From: Aeromicrobium sp. 9AM
GTDB taxonomy: Bacteria > Actinomycetota > Actinomycetes > Propionibacteriales > Nocardioidaceae
Length of the DNA: 64,000 nucleotides
NCBI RefSeq assembly: GCF_902506105.1
Contig: NZ_LR733304.1
Location: 2,093,458-2,157,457 of the forward strand
Direction of reading: 5' to 3'
The notes under the pieces were generated by a model. That model did no database searches. It saw only the letters and a list, made by a program, of their open reading frames with translations, and was not told where the DNA came from. This document shows, piece after piece, positions 18,642-27,141 of the stretch. How positions within the stretch are numbered: the stretch's first letter is position 1; each line of letters starts with the position of its first letter. Position numbers and translations under genes: made by a program.

Positions 18642-19124
18642 ATGATCATCGACGTGCCCGAGGGCAAGGATCCGATCGGTTACGTCTGGGGTGAGCTGGT
18701 CCCCGGCATCGGCGGTGCGGCCGCAACGTTCGCGCTGAAGGTCTACTCCGACTCCACGCTCGGGCTGCGCGAGTTCGAGGCGGCGCGCCTGCGGATCGCG
18801 CAGATCAACGGCTGCCTGTTCTGCCAGGACTGGCGCACCGAGCGCGACGGCCAGAAGGTCGAGGACACGTTCGACGAAGCAGTGCGCGAGTGGCGGACCA
18901 CCGACGCGTTCGACGAACGTACGCGGCTGGCCGCCGAGTACGCCGAGCTGTACGCGACCGACCATCACAGCATCGACGACGCGTTCTGGCAGCGGATGCT
19001 CGCCGCGTACGACCAGCGCGAGGTCGTCGAGCTCAGCATGTGCCTCGGCTCGTGGCTCTCCTTCGGCCGGCTCAACCGGGTGCTCGGGCTCGACACCGCC
19101 TGCGTCCTCCCCTCGCACCTATGA
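18642..19124 (+). CDS. Carboxymuconolactone decarboxylase-like (AhpD-fold) protein
   Basis: All-alpha protein of 160 residues with the AhpD/CMD CxxC pair, Cys58 and Cys61, in NGCLFCQDW, preceded by FEAARLRIAQ. The helix TRLAAEYAELYATDHHSIDD and the later RMLAAYDQREVVELSMCLG fit the fold. Members are peroxidase-like thiol enzymes or decarboxylases, and the specific reaction here is unknown. Its KstR box and the ATGA overlap with the next SDR place it in sterol catabolism. Confidence 0.8.
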   Translation: MIIDVPEGKDPIGYVWGELVPGIGGAAATFALKVYSDSTLGLREFEAARLRIAQINGCLFCQDWRTERDGQKVEDTFDEAVREWRTTDAFDERTRLAAEYAELYATDHHSIDDAFWQRMLAAYDQREVVELSMCLGSWLSFGRLNRVLGLDTACVLPSHL

Positions 19125-19873
19125 ACACGTTCGCCGGACGCAGCGTCCTGGTCACCGGAGCGTCGTCAGGGCTGGGGGCGGCCGCCGTACGCCGGTTCGC
19201 CGCCGCAGGTGGTCTCGTCCACGCCGCCTCACGGGACCAGGAGAAGCTCGCCGAGGTTGCCGCGTCTTGCGCGGACCTGCCGGGCGAGGTCCGGTTCGGC
19301 CCGCTCGACGTCACGTCTGCCGCCGACTGCCGAGCCGCGGTCGCCACCACCGTCGATGCGTACGGGCGCCTCGACGTGCTGGTCAACAACGCGGGCCGGC
19401 ACGACTTCCGGGTGACGACCGACGTGACCGAGGAGCAGTGGGACGCCGACATCGCCCTCAACCTCAGCGGTGCGTTCCACCTGAGCCAGGCCGCGATCCC
19501 GCACCTGCTCGAGACCGGTGGCAACATCGTCAACGTCGCCTCGGTGGCCGGCGTGATGGGCGAGGCCTACTCAGCGGCGTACACGGCTGCGAAGCACGGG
19601 ATCGTGGGGCTCACGAAGGCCCTGGCGATCGAGTACCTCGACACGCCGCTGCGGGTGAACTGCATCTGCCCCGGCGGCATGGACACCCCGCAGGCGCAGA
19701 CCATCAGCGTGCCCGACAGCGCGGACTGGGAGCTGATCATGCGGGTCGCTGCAAAGCGCGGGCTGATGGATGCCGACAGCGTCGCGGCGGTCATCACGTT
19801 CCTGGCGTCCGACGAGGCGTCCTCGATCCACGGCAGCATCCAGATGGTCGACCTCGGCCACCTCGCCGGCTGA
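19121..19873 (+). CDS. Classical SDR dehydrogenase in a KstR operon
   Basis: SDR of 250 residues with TGASSGLG, LVNNAG, a Ser-containing NVASVAG and catalytic YTAAK, followed by LAIEYLDTPLRVNCICPGGMDTP. All core catalytic residues are present. The start overlaps the CMD-like stop by 4 bases. A hydroxysteroid or 3-hydroxyacyl-CoA substrate is inferred from the operon. The GAACACGTTC word at the start codon resembles a KstR half-site pair but lacks both flanking bases. Confidence 0.82.
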   Translation: MNTFAGRSVLVTGASSGLGAAAVRRFAAAGGLVHAASRDQEKLAEVAASCADLPGEVRFGPLDVTSAADCRAAVATTVDAYGRLDVLVNNAGRHDFRVTTDVTEEQWDADIALNLSGAFHLSQAAIPHLLETGGNIVNVASVAGVMGEAYSAAYTAAKHGIVGLTKALAIEYLDTPLRVNCICPGGMDTPQAQTISVPDSADWELIMRVAAKRGLMDADSVAAVITFLASDEASSIHGSIQMVDLGHLAG

Positions 19874-19890
19874 GCCTCAGCCGCCGGCCG

Positions 19891-21279
19891 TCAGGTGCAG
19901 ATCGAGTCGCTGGCCGTGCGGGTCGTCGCCTTGACGGCGTCGGGGGTGGCCGGCTCGAAGCCCGCGTTGACCCGGTCGGTCCCCACGATCAGCCAGACGC
20001 CCGTCATGCCGCTGGGCTGCTCGACGATCTCGGCCTTGAAGCCGAACTTCTTGTCGAGCGCCTTGGCGGTCTTGAGCGCCTCAGGCGTGCTGTCGACGAA
20101 GATGCGGGTCCGCGCCGAGTTCTTCTGCGCCGTCTCGACGCCAGAGACCACGTAGCCCTCCTTGACCAGCGCGGCCTGTGCTGCGGAGGCGAGGCCCTGC
20201 GTGCCGGCGGCGTTGAGCACCTTGACCGGGGTCTTGGGTGCCGTGGTGGTCTCGGTGTCGTTGCTCTCGACCGGGACCTCGCGGTCCTTGGCGATCGAGG
20301 CGAAGATCGTGTCCGCGTCGGCAGTCTTGACGACCCGGTTGGGGTCGGTCGGCGCGGCACCGTTGGGCATCGTGATGAACCGGATCTTGGAGTCCGGCAC
20401 GGCCCTGGCCCGCTTGGCGAGGCCCGTGAGCTTCGAGATCGACGAGATGCCCTCGTCGACCGTGATCGAGGAGGTCAGGGCGTTGAGGAACTTGAACAGC
20501 CGGTCGGGACGGGTCAGGACGCCCGCGCTCCGCGCCCGGCCGATGATCGACGACATCACGACCTGCTGGTGACCGAGCCGGCCGATGTCGCTGCCGTCGC
20601 CGACAGCGTGGCGCGTACGTGCCAGGGCCAGGGCGTTCTTGCCGTCGAGCTTCTGCTTGCCGGCCGGCAGGTCGAGCTTCGCATCCGGGTCGACCATGGG
20701 CTTGTCGAGGCACACGTTGACGCCGCCGAGGGCGTTGACCATCGAGGCGAAGCCGTCGAAGTCGAGCTGCACGAAGTGATCGATGTGGACGTTGCTCAGA
20801 GTCTCGACCGCGCGCACCGAGCAGGCCGGGCCGCCGGCCAGCGCCGAGTTGATCATCAGGTTGGTGCCGCCGGGGAAGGCCCCGCTGCCGGTGTCCTTGC
20901 AGGCGGGCAGGTTCGTGAGCGTGTCGCGCGGGATCTGGACCGCCTCGACGCGCTTGTTGTCCTTGGCGAAGTGCACCAGCATCAGGGCGTCGCTGCGCTG
21001 TCCGGCCTCGTTGCCGTAGCCCTTGGACTTGAGCTTGCGGGAGTCCGAGCCGATGAACAAGATGTTGGTCGCACCCTTGGGGGTGTCGTCCTTGACGACG
21101 TGATCGTTGTCGTCCAGCGAGGCCGACGCGATGTTGCCGTTGAGCTTCCAGAACGCCGCCGCACCGCCGATGCCGAGCACCAGCGCGAACACGCCGACCC
21201 CGATCACGAGGCGTCGCCAGACCCGCTTCGGGCGGCGTCGTGCTCGCCTGGGCGTGGGTGGCGTGTCAGTGCTCGTCAC
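19891..21279 (-). CDS. LytR-CpsA-Psr family cell-wall ligase
   Basis: Membrane-anchored LCP protein of 462 residues. LCP enzymes attach secondary polymers such as arabinogalactan or teichoic acids to peptidoglycan. A basic cytoplasmic N-terminus (PRRARRRPKRVWRR) is followed by one transmembrane segment (residues 26-45). The LCP core shows NILFIGSDSR, RSDALMLVH, IPRDT and ARTRH. A LytR_C domain follows from about residue 350 (VKVLNAAGTQGLA). The GTG start has AGGAG upstream. It has no link to steroid use and separates the KstR and KstR2 blocks. The 134 bases upstream hold a TATCCT hexamer, its likely -10. Confidence 0.88.
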   Translation of the reverse strand: MTSTDTPPTPRRARRRPKRVWRRLVIGVGVFALVLGIGGAAAFWKLNGNIASASLDDNDHVVKDDTPKGATNILFIGSDSRKLKSKGYGNEAGQRSDALMLVHFAKDNKRVEAVQIPRDTLTNLPACKDTGSGAFPGGTNLMINSALAGGPACSVRAVETLSNVHIDHFVQLDFDGFASMVNALGGVNVCLDKPMVDPDAKLDLPAGKQKLDGKNALALARTRHAVGDGSDIGRLGHQQVVMSSIIGRARSAGVLTRPDRLFKFLNALTSSITVDEGISSISKLTGLAKRARAVPDSKIRFITMPNGAAPTDPNRVVKTADADTIFASIAKDREVPVESNDTETTTAPKTPVKVLNAAGTQGLASAAQAALVKEGYVVSGVETAQKNSARTRIFVDSTPEALKTAKALDKKFGFKAEIVEQPSGMTGVWLIVGTDRVNAGFEPATPDAVKATTRTASDSICT

Positions 21280-21413
21280 GGGGCGGATCTCCTGCGGGGT
21301 CGAGGACCGGTCATGGACCGGCAGAATTCCCTAGGATACGAGCCGGACCTGAGAGAACCGTGTGAAGGCGACGTGACGCTCCCCACGGCTCGGCCCGCGA
21401 GCGCGACGGTTGC

Positions 21414-21884
21414 TCAGGGCTTGGCGGTCAGCAGGAAGAGCTTGATCTTCCGGTTCGTCCGCGCCTCGTACTTGGCGAAGTTGGGCCACATGTCGAGCAG
21501 GTGGGCCCAGGCGGCCTCGCGCTCGTCACCCTGCAGGCGGCGGACCAGCATCGTCGACGTACGGCGCCGGAACCGCACCGTCACCTCGGGGTTGGCCTCG
21601 ATGTTCTTGACCCACATCGGCTCCTTGTCGCTGCCGAAGTTGGAGCCGGCGATGAGGATGTCCGACCCGTACGGCGAGCAGAGCAGCGGGGTGTCGCGCG
21701 GGATCCCGCTCTTGCGGCCGATCGCCGTGAGCATCAGGTTGGGCAGCCCCGCGATGTCGAGCAGCGTGAGGCGGCCGCCGGTCAGCCGCTGGAGGGCCTT
21801 GTCCAGCCACATGATCTGCGGCAGGAAGCGCGGCAGCCACGGGATGGCACCGACGCGGATGGCGAGTGGAGTGAGCAGGCCCAT
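21414..21884 (-). CDS. Deazaflavin (F420)-dependent nitroreductase family, Ddn-like
   Basis: Split-barrel protein of 156 residues of the Ddn family: LMLTAIGRKSGIPRDTPLL, then ILIAGSNFGSDKEPMWVKNI and NPEVTVRFRRR, ending in MWPNFAKYEARTNRKI. M. tuberculosis Ddn (Rv3547) lies at the equivalent place beside Rv3548c. Family members use F420H2 to reduce quinones or enones, and steroid enones are conceivable. The start is 9 bases after the stop of the upstream SDR, so it is probably the third gene of that operon. Confidence 0.82.
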   Translation of the reverse strand: MGLLTPLAIRVGAIPWLPRFLPQIMWLDKALQRLTGGRLTLLDIAGLPNLMLTAIGRKSGIPRDTPLLCSPYGSDILIAGSNFGSDKEPMWVKNIEANPEVTVRFRRRTSTMLVRRLQGDEREAAWAHLLDMWPNFAKYEARTNRKIKLFLLTAKP

Positions 21885-21893
21885 GGCGGAAGA

Positions 21894-22781
21894 CTACGGC
21901 GCAACCGTCGTGCCGTAGACGGGTTCAGGATCTGCGGCCTCGGCGATCAGGTCGCGCAGCGCGGGTCCGATCTCGTCGGCGGCCCAGCGTCGGCCGGCGT
22001 CCCGCCGCGGCCCGTGGGTCCAGCCCTGCTCGAGGCAGATCTGGCCGCCCTCGATCTCGATGACCCGTCCGGTCACATCCTTGGCATCGACTGACGCGAG
22101 CCACGCGACGAGAGGTGAGTTGTCCTCCGGCTCGGCCATCGCCGACGTGTCGAACGCACCCTCGGTCATGCGCGTCCGGGCCACCGGGGCGATCGCGTTG
22201 ACCGTGACGCCGTAGCGGCCCATCTCGGCAGCAGCGACCAGGGTCATGCCGGCGATGCCTGCCTTGGCCGCGGAGTACGTCGTCTGGCCGATCGAGCCCT
22301 GGAGCCCGGCGCCGGACGACGTGTTGATCACGCGCGCGGCACGCTGCCGGCCCTCCTTGGACTCCGTCCGCCAGTACGCCCCGGCGTGGCGCAGCGGGGC
22401 GAAGTGACCCTTGAGGTGCACCCGGATCACCGAGTCCCACTCCTCCTCGGACGTGTTGACCAGCATCCGGTCGCGGACGAATCCGGCGTTGTTGACGAGG
22501 ATGTCGAGTCCGCCGAACGTGTCGATCGCCTGCCGGACCATCGACTCGGCCTGGGCGAAGTCGGCCACGTCGGCACCATTGGTCACGGCCTCGCCGCCGA
22601 GCGCTCTGATCTCGGCCACCACCGCGTCCGCCGGCGACTCCTCCTTCTCCCCCGCGAGCGAGACGCCGAAGTCGTTGACCACGACCTTCGCGCCCTGCCG
22701 GGCCAGCTCGAGCGCGTGCGCCCGGCCGATGCCCCGGCCCGCTCCGGTGACGATCGCGATGCGGCCCTCGAGAAGGGTCAT
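21894..22781 (-). CDS. SDR of the MFE-2 hydroxyacyl-CoA dehydrogenase type (Rv3548c-like)
   Basis: SDR of 295 residues with TGAGRGIGRAHALELARQGAK, KVVVNDFG, LVNNAGFVRDRML and catalytic YSAAK. This resembles the dehydrogenase unit of type-2 multifunctional beta-oxidation enzymes. The C-terminal extension after residue 240 (EGGQICLEQGWTHGP) is shared with Rv3548c. The likely role is dehydrogenation of a hydroxyacyl-CoA in ring C/D or side-chain breakdown. It overlaps the upstream SDR by 4 bases. Confidence 0.83.
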   Translation of the reverse strand: MTLLEGRIAIVTGAGRGIGRAHALELARQGAKVVVNDFGVSLAGEKEESPADAVVAEIRALGGEAVTNGADVADFAQAESMVRQAIDTFGGLDILVNNAGFVRDRMLVNTSEEEWDSVIRVHLKGHFAPLRHAGAYWRTESKEGRQRAARVINTSSGAGLQGSIGQTTYSAAKAGIAGMTLVAAAEMGRYGVTVNAIAPVARTRMTEGAFDTSAMAEPEDNSPLVAWLASVDAKDVTGRVIEIEGGQICLEQGWTHGPRRDAGRRWAADEIGPALRDLIAEAADPEPVYGTTVAP

Positions 22782-23545
22782 GACTGCTCCTTGGTGACGA
22801 CGTGCAGGAAGACGGGTGGCTCGCCGCCGCCGTGACAGGCGACGGTGGCTCCCGAGACGTACGACGCGAGGTCGGACGCCAGGAACGCGACGACCCGGCC
22901 GACCTCCTCTGGCTCGGCCATGCGGCCCAGCGGGATCGTGGCCTCGACCGCGGCAACCGTCGCGTCGTCGCCGTAGTGGTCGGCGGTCTGCTCGGTGCGG
23001 CACAGGCCGACGTCGATGCTGTTGACGCGGACTCGAGGTCCCCACTCGACGGCGAGCGTCCTGGTCAGCGAGTCGACCCCGGCTTTGGCCGCGCCGTACG
23101 ACGCGGTGCCGGGCGAGGGCCGCAGCGCCGAGACCGACGAGATGTTGACGATGACGCCGCCGTCCGGCTGCTCCTGCATGACGGCGTTGGCCGCCTTGGA
23201 CACCGTCAGCACGGCCGAGAGGTTGAGGCCGAGGATCTTGTCGTCGAGCCGCGAGCTCGAGTCGGCCGCGAGGGCGTACGGGGCACCGCCGGCGTTGTTG
23301 ACGACGAGGTCGAGGCGACCGTGGCTCGCGACGATGCCGGCGATCAGAGAGGCGACGGCTTCGGGGTCTCGCACGTCGCAGACCCGGTGCTCGGTGCCGC
23401 TCACCGGATCGTCGGCGTCCGACCGGCCGCAGGTGACCACGCTGGCGCCTGCCTCGACGAGAACCGCCGCGATGCCACGGCCGATCCCGCGCGAGCCGCC
23501 GGTCACCAGCGCGACACGTCCGGAGAGGTCCAAAGCCAGAGTCAT
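22778..23545 (-). CDS. SDR dehydrogenase (Rv3549c-like)
   Basis: SDR of 255 residues with TGGSRGIGRGIA, NNAGGAPY, NISSVSALRPSPG and catalytic YGAAK, and VEWGPRVRVNSIDVG. It is divergent from echA20 exactly as Rv3549c is from Rv3550. The hexamer TAGCCT lies 6 bases before the ATG with no ribosome site, just beyond the KstR2-like box, which supports this start. It heads the operon with the Rv3548c-like SDR and the Ddn-like gene. The reaction is not defined. Confidence 0.83.
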   Translation of the reverse strand: MTLALDLSGRVALVTGGSRGIGRGIAAVLVEAGASVVTCGRSDADDPVSGTEHRVCDVRDPEAVASLIAGIVASHGRLDLVVNNAGGAPYALAADSSSRLDDKILGLNLSAVLTVSKAANAVMQEQPDGGVIVNISSVSALRPSPGTASYGAAKAGVDSLTRTLAVEWGPRVRVNSIDVGLCRTEQTADHYGDDATVAAVEATIPLGRMAEPEEVGRVVAFLASDLASYVSGATVACHGGGEPPVFLHVVTKEQS

Positions 23546-23556
23546 GCTGACAGGCT

Positions 23557-23570
23557 ACCAAGCAAATGTT
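23557..23570. promoter_or_regulatory. Degenerate KstR2-like operator
   Basis: ACCAAGCAAATGTT keeps the left half of the KstR2 consensus ANCAAGNNCTTGNT and differs at two bases in the right half. It lies in the 37-base gap between the divergent SDR operon and echA20-ipdABC. The echA20-side hexamer TAGGTT starts at its last base and is followed by 7 bases and the ATG. Confidence 0.6.
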
Positions 23571-23582
23571 AGGTTGGCAGCC

Positions 23583-24365
23583 ATGAGCCTACGTTCCGAG
23601 CTGCGTGACGACGGCATCCGCGTCGTCACGATGGATCATCCGCCGGTCAACGCGCTGCCCGTGCAGGGCTGGTACGACGTGGCGGATGCGATGGACGAGG
23701 CCGGCGCAGACCCGGCCACCAAGGTCGTCGTCCTCCGTGCCGAGGGCAAGGGCTTCAACGCCGGCGTGGACATCAAGGAGATGCAGAACACCACGGGCTT
23801 CGACGCGCTCATCGGCGCCAACAAGGGTTGCTACGCCGCGTTCAAGGCCGTCTACGAGTGCGCGGTGCCGGTGATCGCCGCGGTGCACGGGTTCTGCCTC
23901 GGTGGGGGTGTCGGCCTGGTCGGCAACTCCGACATCGTGGTGGCCAGCGACGACGCGTACTTCGGCGTGCCCGAGGTCAACCAGGGTGCGCTCGGTGCGG
24001 CCACCCACCTCGCCCGTCTCGTGCCTCAGCACCTGATGCGAACCCTCTACTTCACCGCTCGTGCGATCCCGGCGGCCGACCTCGTGCAGCACGGCTCGGT
24101 CTATGCCGTCGTGCCGCGCGACGAGCTCGACGACGTCGCGCTGGGCCTCGCCGCGGAGATCGCGGCCAAGGACACCCGGGTCATCCGCGCCGCCAAGGAG
24201 GCGCTCAACGGCATCGACCCGGTCGACGTCAACACCAGCTATCGCTTCGAGCAGGGATTCACGATGGAGCTCAACCTGATGGGCGTGAGCGACGAGCTCC
24301 GCGATGACTTCGCCGGAACGGCGAAAAGCGGGCAGAGTGCGGGCACCGACAAGGCCCGGAAGTGA
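23583..24365 (+). CDS. echA20: EchA20, ring-D hydrolase of the HIP pathway
   Basis: Crotonase-fold protein of 260 residues. In M. tuberculosis, EchA20 hydrolytically opens the last intact steroid ring of the methylindene-carboxyl-CoA intermediate. Motifs are MDHPPVNALPVQGW, the oxyanion loop GKGFNAGVDIKEMQ, GFCLGGGVGLVGN and FGVPEVNQGALG. Synteny echA20-ipdA-ipdB-ipdC is identical to Rv3550-Rv3553. The start is supported by TAGGTT plus 7 bases. Its stop overlaps the ipdA GTG start by 4 bases. Confidence 0.92.
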   Translation: MSLRSELRDDGIRVVTMDHPPVNALPVQGWYDVADAMDEAGADPATKVVVLRAEGKGFNAGVDIKEMQNTTGFDALIGANKGCYAAFKAVYECAVPVIAAVHGFCLGGGVGLVGNSDIVVASDDAYFGVPEVNQGALGAATHLARLVPQHLMRTLYFTARAIPAADLVQHGSVYAVVPRDELDDVALGLAAEIAAKDTRVIRAAKEALNGIDPVDVNTSYRFEQGFTMELNLMGVSDELRDDFAGTAKSGQSAGTDKARK

Positions 24366-25234
24366 AGGCGCCGTCGAAGGAGCTGACGATCGACGAGGTC
24401 GTCGGCCGCATCGAGAGCGGCATGACCGTCGGCATCGGCGGCTGGGGCTCGCGCCGCAAGCCGATGGCGCTCGTGCGCGCGATCCTGCGCAGCGACCTGA
24501 CCGACCTGCACGTCGTCTCGTACGCCGGCCCGGACGTCGGGCTGCTGCTGTCCGCAGGCAAGGCGAGCCGCGTGACGTACGCGTTCGCGACCCTGGACTC
24601 GATTCCGCTCGAGCCGTTGTTCAGCAAGGCTCGCGTCGACCGCACGGCGGAGTTCCGCGAGTGGGACGAGGGGATGTTCCAGACCGGCTTGCGCGCTGCG
24701 GCTCAACGCGTCCCGTTCCTGCCGATGCGTGCCGGCCTCGGCTCGGCCGTGCTCGAGAACGATCCCGACCTCCGCACGGTGGTCTCGCCGTACGACGACG
24801 GTGAGGAGCTCGTCGCCGTGCCAGCGCTCAGCCTCGATGTCGCCTTGGTGCACATGAACCGCGCGGACACGCAGGGCAACGCGCAGTACCTCGGCCCCGA
24901 CCCCTACTTCGACGACCTGTTCTGCATGGCGGCGCGCGAGGCGTACGTGTCGACCGAGCAGATCATCGACACCGCCGGGCTGACCGTCGACGCACCGCTG
25001 CAGAGCCTGCTGCTCAACCGCACGATGGTGACCGGGGTCGTCGAGACGCCGAACGGCGCACACTTCACCGACTGCACCCCGACGTACGGGCGCGACGAGG
25101 CGTTCCAGAAGGCGTACGCCACGGCGGCGAAGACAGCGGAGGACTGGGCCGTTTTCCACGACCGGTTCCTGTCCGGCGACGAGGCGGCCTATCAAGCCGC
25201 GGTCACCGTGTTCCACCAGGAGGCCTCGGCATGA
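24362..25234 (+). CDS. ipdA: COCHEA-CoA hydrolase subunit alpha, IpdA
   Basis: Alpha subunit of the IpdAB ring-cleaving hydrolase, 290 residues. It has the CoA-transferase class I fold, as shown by GMTVGIGGWGSRRKPMALV near the N-terminus and VALVHMNRADTQGNAQYLG. The segment REWDEGMF around residue 102 probably holds the catalytic Glu known in the M. tuberculosis enzyme. IpdAB opens the last ring by C-C hydrolysis rather than CoA transfer. The GTG start overlaps the echA20 stop by 4 bases, and ipdB follows with an ATGA overlap. Confidence 0.93.
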   Translation: MKAPSKELTIDEVVGRIESGMTVGIGGWGSRRKPMALVRAILRSDLTDLHVVSYAGPDVGLLLSAGKASRVTYAFATLDSIPLEPLFSKARVDRTAEFREWDEGMFQTGLRAAAQRVPFLPMRAGLGSAVLENDPDLRTVVSPYDDGEELVAVPALSLDVALVHMNRADTQGNAQYLGPDPYFDDLFCMAAREAYVSTEQIIDTAGLTVDAPLQSLLLNRTMVTGVVETPNGAHFTDCTPTYGRDEAFQKAYATAAKTAEDWAVFHDRFLSGDEAAYQAAVTVFHQEASA

Positions 25235-25989
25235 CCGTCACCCGCTCGGAGTACTGCGCCGTCGCCATCGCCGACTGCTTCGCCGACGACGGCGAGATCA
25301 TGGGCAGCCCCATGGGCCTGCTGCCCACGCTGGGCGCCCGGCTTGCCAAGAACACCTCCAACCCGTTGCTGCTGCTGACGGACGGCGAGGCGCGGATCCT
25401 GCGGGGCACGCCTCCGCTCGGGCAGACGGCAGACGTCACCGAGGGCTGGATGCCGTTCCGGCTCGTGCTCGAGTCCGTCGTCCCGTACGGCAAGCGTCAC
25501 GTCATGATGGGCGCCACCCAGATCGACCGGCAGGGCAACCAGAACATCTCGGCGATCGGCCCGTGGGACCAGCCCACCCGCCAGCTGCTGGGCGTACGCG
25601 GTGCGCCCGGCAACACCGTCAACAACCGGACGTCGTACTGGGTCCCCAAGCACTCCCCGCGGGTCGTGGTCGAGCAGGTCGACATCGTCTCGGGTATCGG
25701 CCGCACCCGGGCCGAGGCCGCCGGACCGGCAGCCACCCGGTTCCACGACGTGCACCGACTCGTCACCAACCTCGGCGTGTTCGACTTCGGCGGACCCGGC
25801 CACACCATGCGTTTCGTCTCGGTCCACCCCGGCGTGACCGTCGATGACGTACGCGACGCGAGCGGGTGCGAGATCCACGCGGACGGCAACGTGCCCGAGA
25901 CGCGTACGCCCACCGACGGTGAGCTGGTGCTGATCCGGGAGCTCCTCGATCCCAAGGGTCTGCGCGAGCGGGAAGTGCCGACACCGTGA
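25231..25989 (+). CDS. ipdB: COCHEA-CoA hydrolase subunit beta, IpdB
   Basis: Beta subunit of IpdAB, 252 residues, CoA-transferase class I fold. Visible features are EYCAVAIADCFADDGE at the start, MGLLPTLGARLAK, ESVVPYGKRHVMMGATQID, and the Gly-rich GAPGNTVNNRTSYW. It forms a heterotetramer with IpdA in known homologues. It has 4-base overlaps on both sides, with ipdA (ATGA) and ipdC (GTGA), so the subunits should be made in equal amounts. Confidence 0.93.
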   Translation: MTVTRSEYCAVAIADCFADDGEIMGSPMGLLPTLGARLAKNTSNPLLLLTDGEARILRGTPPLGQTADVTEGWMPFRLVLESVVPYGKRHVMMGATQIDRQGNQNISAIGPWDQPTRQLLGVRGAPGNTVNNRTSYWVPKHSPRVVVEQVDIVSGIGRTRAEAAGPAATRFHDVHRLVTNLGVFDFGGPGHTMRFVSVHPGVTVDDVRDASGCEIHADGNVPETRTPTDGELVLIRELLDPKGLREREVPTP

Positions 25990-27053
25990 TCGAGCAGCTG
26001 CTGTCGACTCCGCTCACCCTGCTGACCGGCGTACGCCATCCCGTCGTCCAGACCGGCATGGGCTGGGTCGCCGGCCCGAGCCTCGTCAGCGGCACCGCCA
26101 ACGCCGGAGGTCTCGGCATCCTCGCCTCGGCCACCATGACGATCGCCGAGCTCGAGCAAGCCATCATCGAGGTCAAGGAGCGCACCGACGCACCGTTCGG
26201 GGTCAACCTGCGCGCCGACGCCGCGGACGCGGCAGCGCGCTGCGACCTGCTCATCGCGTACGGCGTCAAGGTCGCCTCGTTCGCGCTGGCACCCAAGCCG
26301 GACCTGATCGCACGCCTCAAGGTGCACGACATCGTCGTGATCCCCAGCGTCGGCCTGCCCAAGCACGCCGTGAAGGTCGCCTCGTGGGGCGCCGACGCGG
26401 TGATGATCCAAGGCGGCGAGGGCGGCGGCCACACCGGCTCGGTGCCGACCACCCTGCTGCTGCCGACGGTCCTCGACGCCGTCGACATCCCGGTCATCGC
26501 GGCAGGTGGGTTCTTCGACGGTCGCGGGCTCGCTGCCGCCCTGTCGTACGGCGCGGCCGGCGTCGGCATGGGCACCCGGTTCCTGCTCACGGCCGACAGC
26601 CGCGTGCCGGATGCCGTGAAGCAGCGCTACCTGGCGGCGAGCCTCGACGACACCGTGGTGACCAGGAAGGTCGACGGCATGCCGCACCGGATGCTCCGCA
26701 CCGACCTCGTCGAGCAGGTCGAGGCCGGCTCCGGCATACGGCGCCTGGTGCCGACCGCTCGACGGACGCTGGAGTTCAAGCGCATGGCCGGCGTGACGTG
26801 GAAGCAGCTCGCCGTCGACGGTCGGGCGATGCGCAAGGAGCAGGGCCGCACCCTCGGCCAGCTCGCGCTCGCCGCGAACACCCCGATGATGCTCAAGGCG
26901 GGACTCGTCGACGGCGATGCGACCGCCGGCGTGCTCGCCTCGGGTCAGGTGGTGGGCGTCATCGACGACCTGCCCACGTGCGAGCAGCTGATCGACCGGG
27001 TCGTCACCGAGGCCGCCGCAGCGCTGAAGCGGGCCTCCGGCCACCTGGTCTGA
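25986..27053 (+). CDS. ipdC: IpdC, flavin-dependent reductase of the HIP pathway
   Basis: TIM-barrel protein of 355 residues of the nitronate-monooxygenase-like FMN family, corresponding to Rv3553. It shows QTGMGWVAGPSLVSGTANAGGLGIL near the N-terminus, FGVNLRADA, VMIQGGEGGGHTGSVPT for FMN phosphate binding, and PVIAAGGFFDGRGLAAALSYG. In M. tuberculosis IpdC acts on a hydroxylated indane-CoA before ring opening. The GTG start overlaps ipdB by 4 bases. No clear hairpin follows the stop. Confidence 0.92.
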   Translation: MIEQLLSTPLTLLTGVRHPVVQTGMGWVAGPSLVSGTANAGGLGILASATMTIAELEQAIIEVKERTDAPFGVNLRADAADAAARCDLLIAYGVKVASFALAPKPDLIARLKVHDIVVIPSVGLPKHAVKVASWGADAVMIQGGEGGGHTGSVPTTLLLPTVLDAVDIPVIAAGGFFDGRGLAAALSYGAAGVGMGTRFLLTADSRVPDAVKQRYLAASLDDTVVTRKVDGMPHRMLRTDLVEQVEAGSGIRRLVPTARRTLEFKRMAGVTWKQLAVDGRAMRKEQGRTLGQLALAANTPMMLKAGLVDGDATAGVLASGQVVGVIDDLPTCEQLIDRVVTEAAAALKRASGHLV

Positions 27054-27141
27054 ATTCTTGGACAGGTTGGCGCGATCGACGCTGGACGGCCCGGACCCGC
27101 TGATTCATGCTGGGTGAGTCACCCGCAGGAAGGCCGTCTCG

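Noticed and set aside
19119..19132. KstR-like GAACACGTTC at an SDR start codon
   Set aside because: Both flanking consensus bases are wrong and the sequence lies within coupled coding sequence (ATGA overlap), so it is probably chance.
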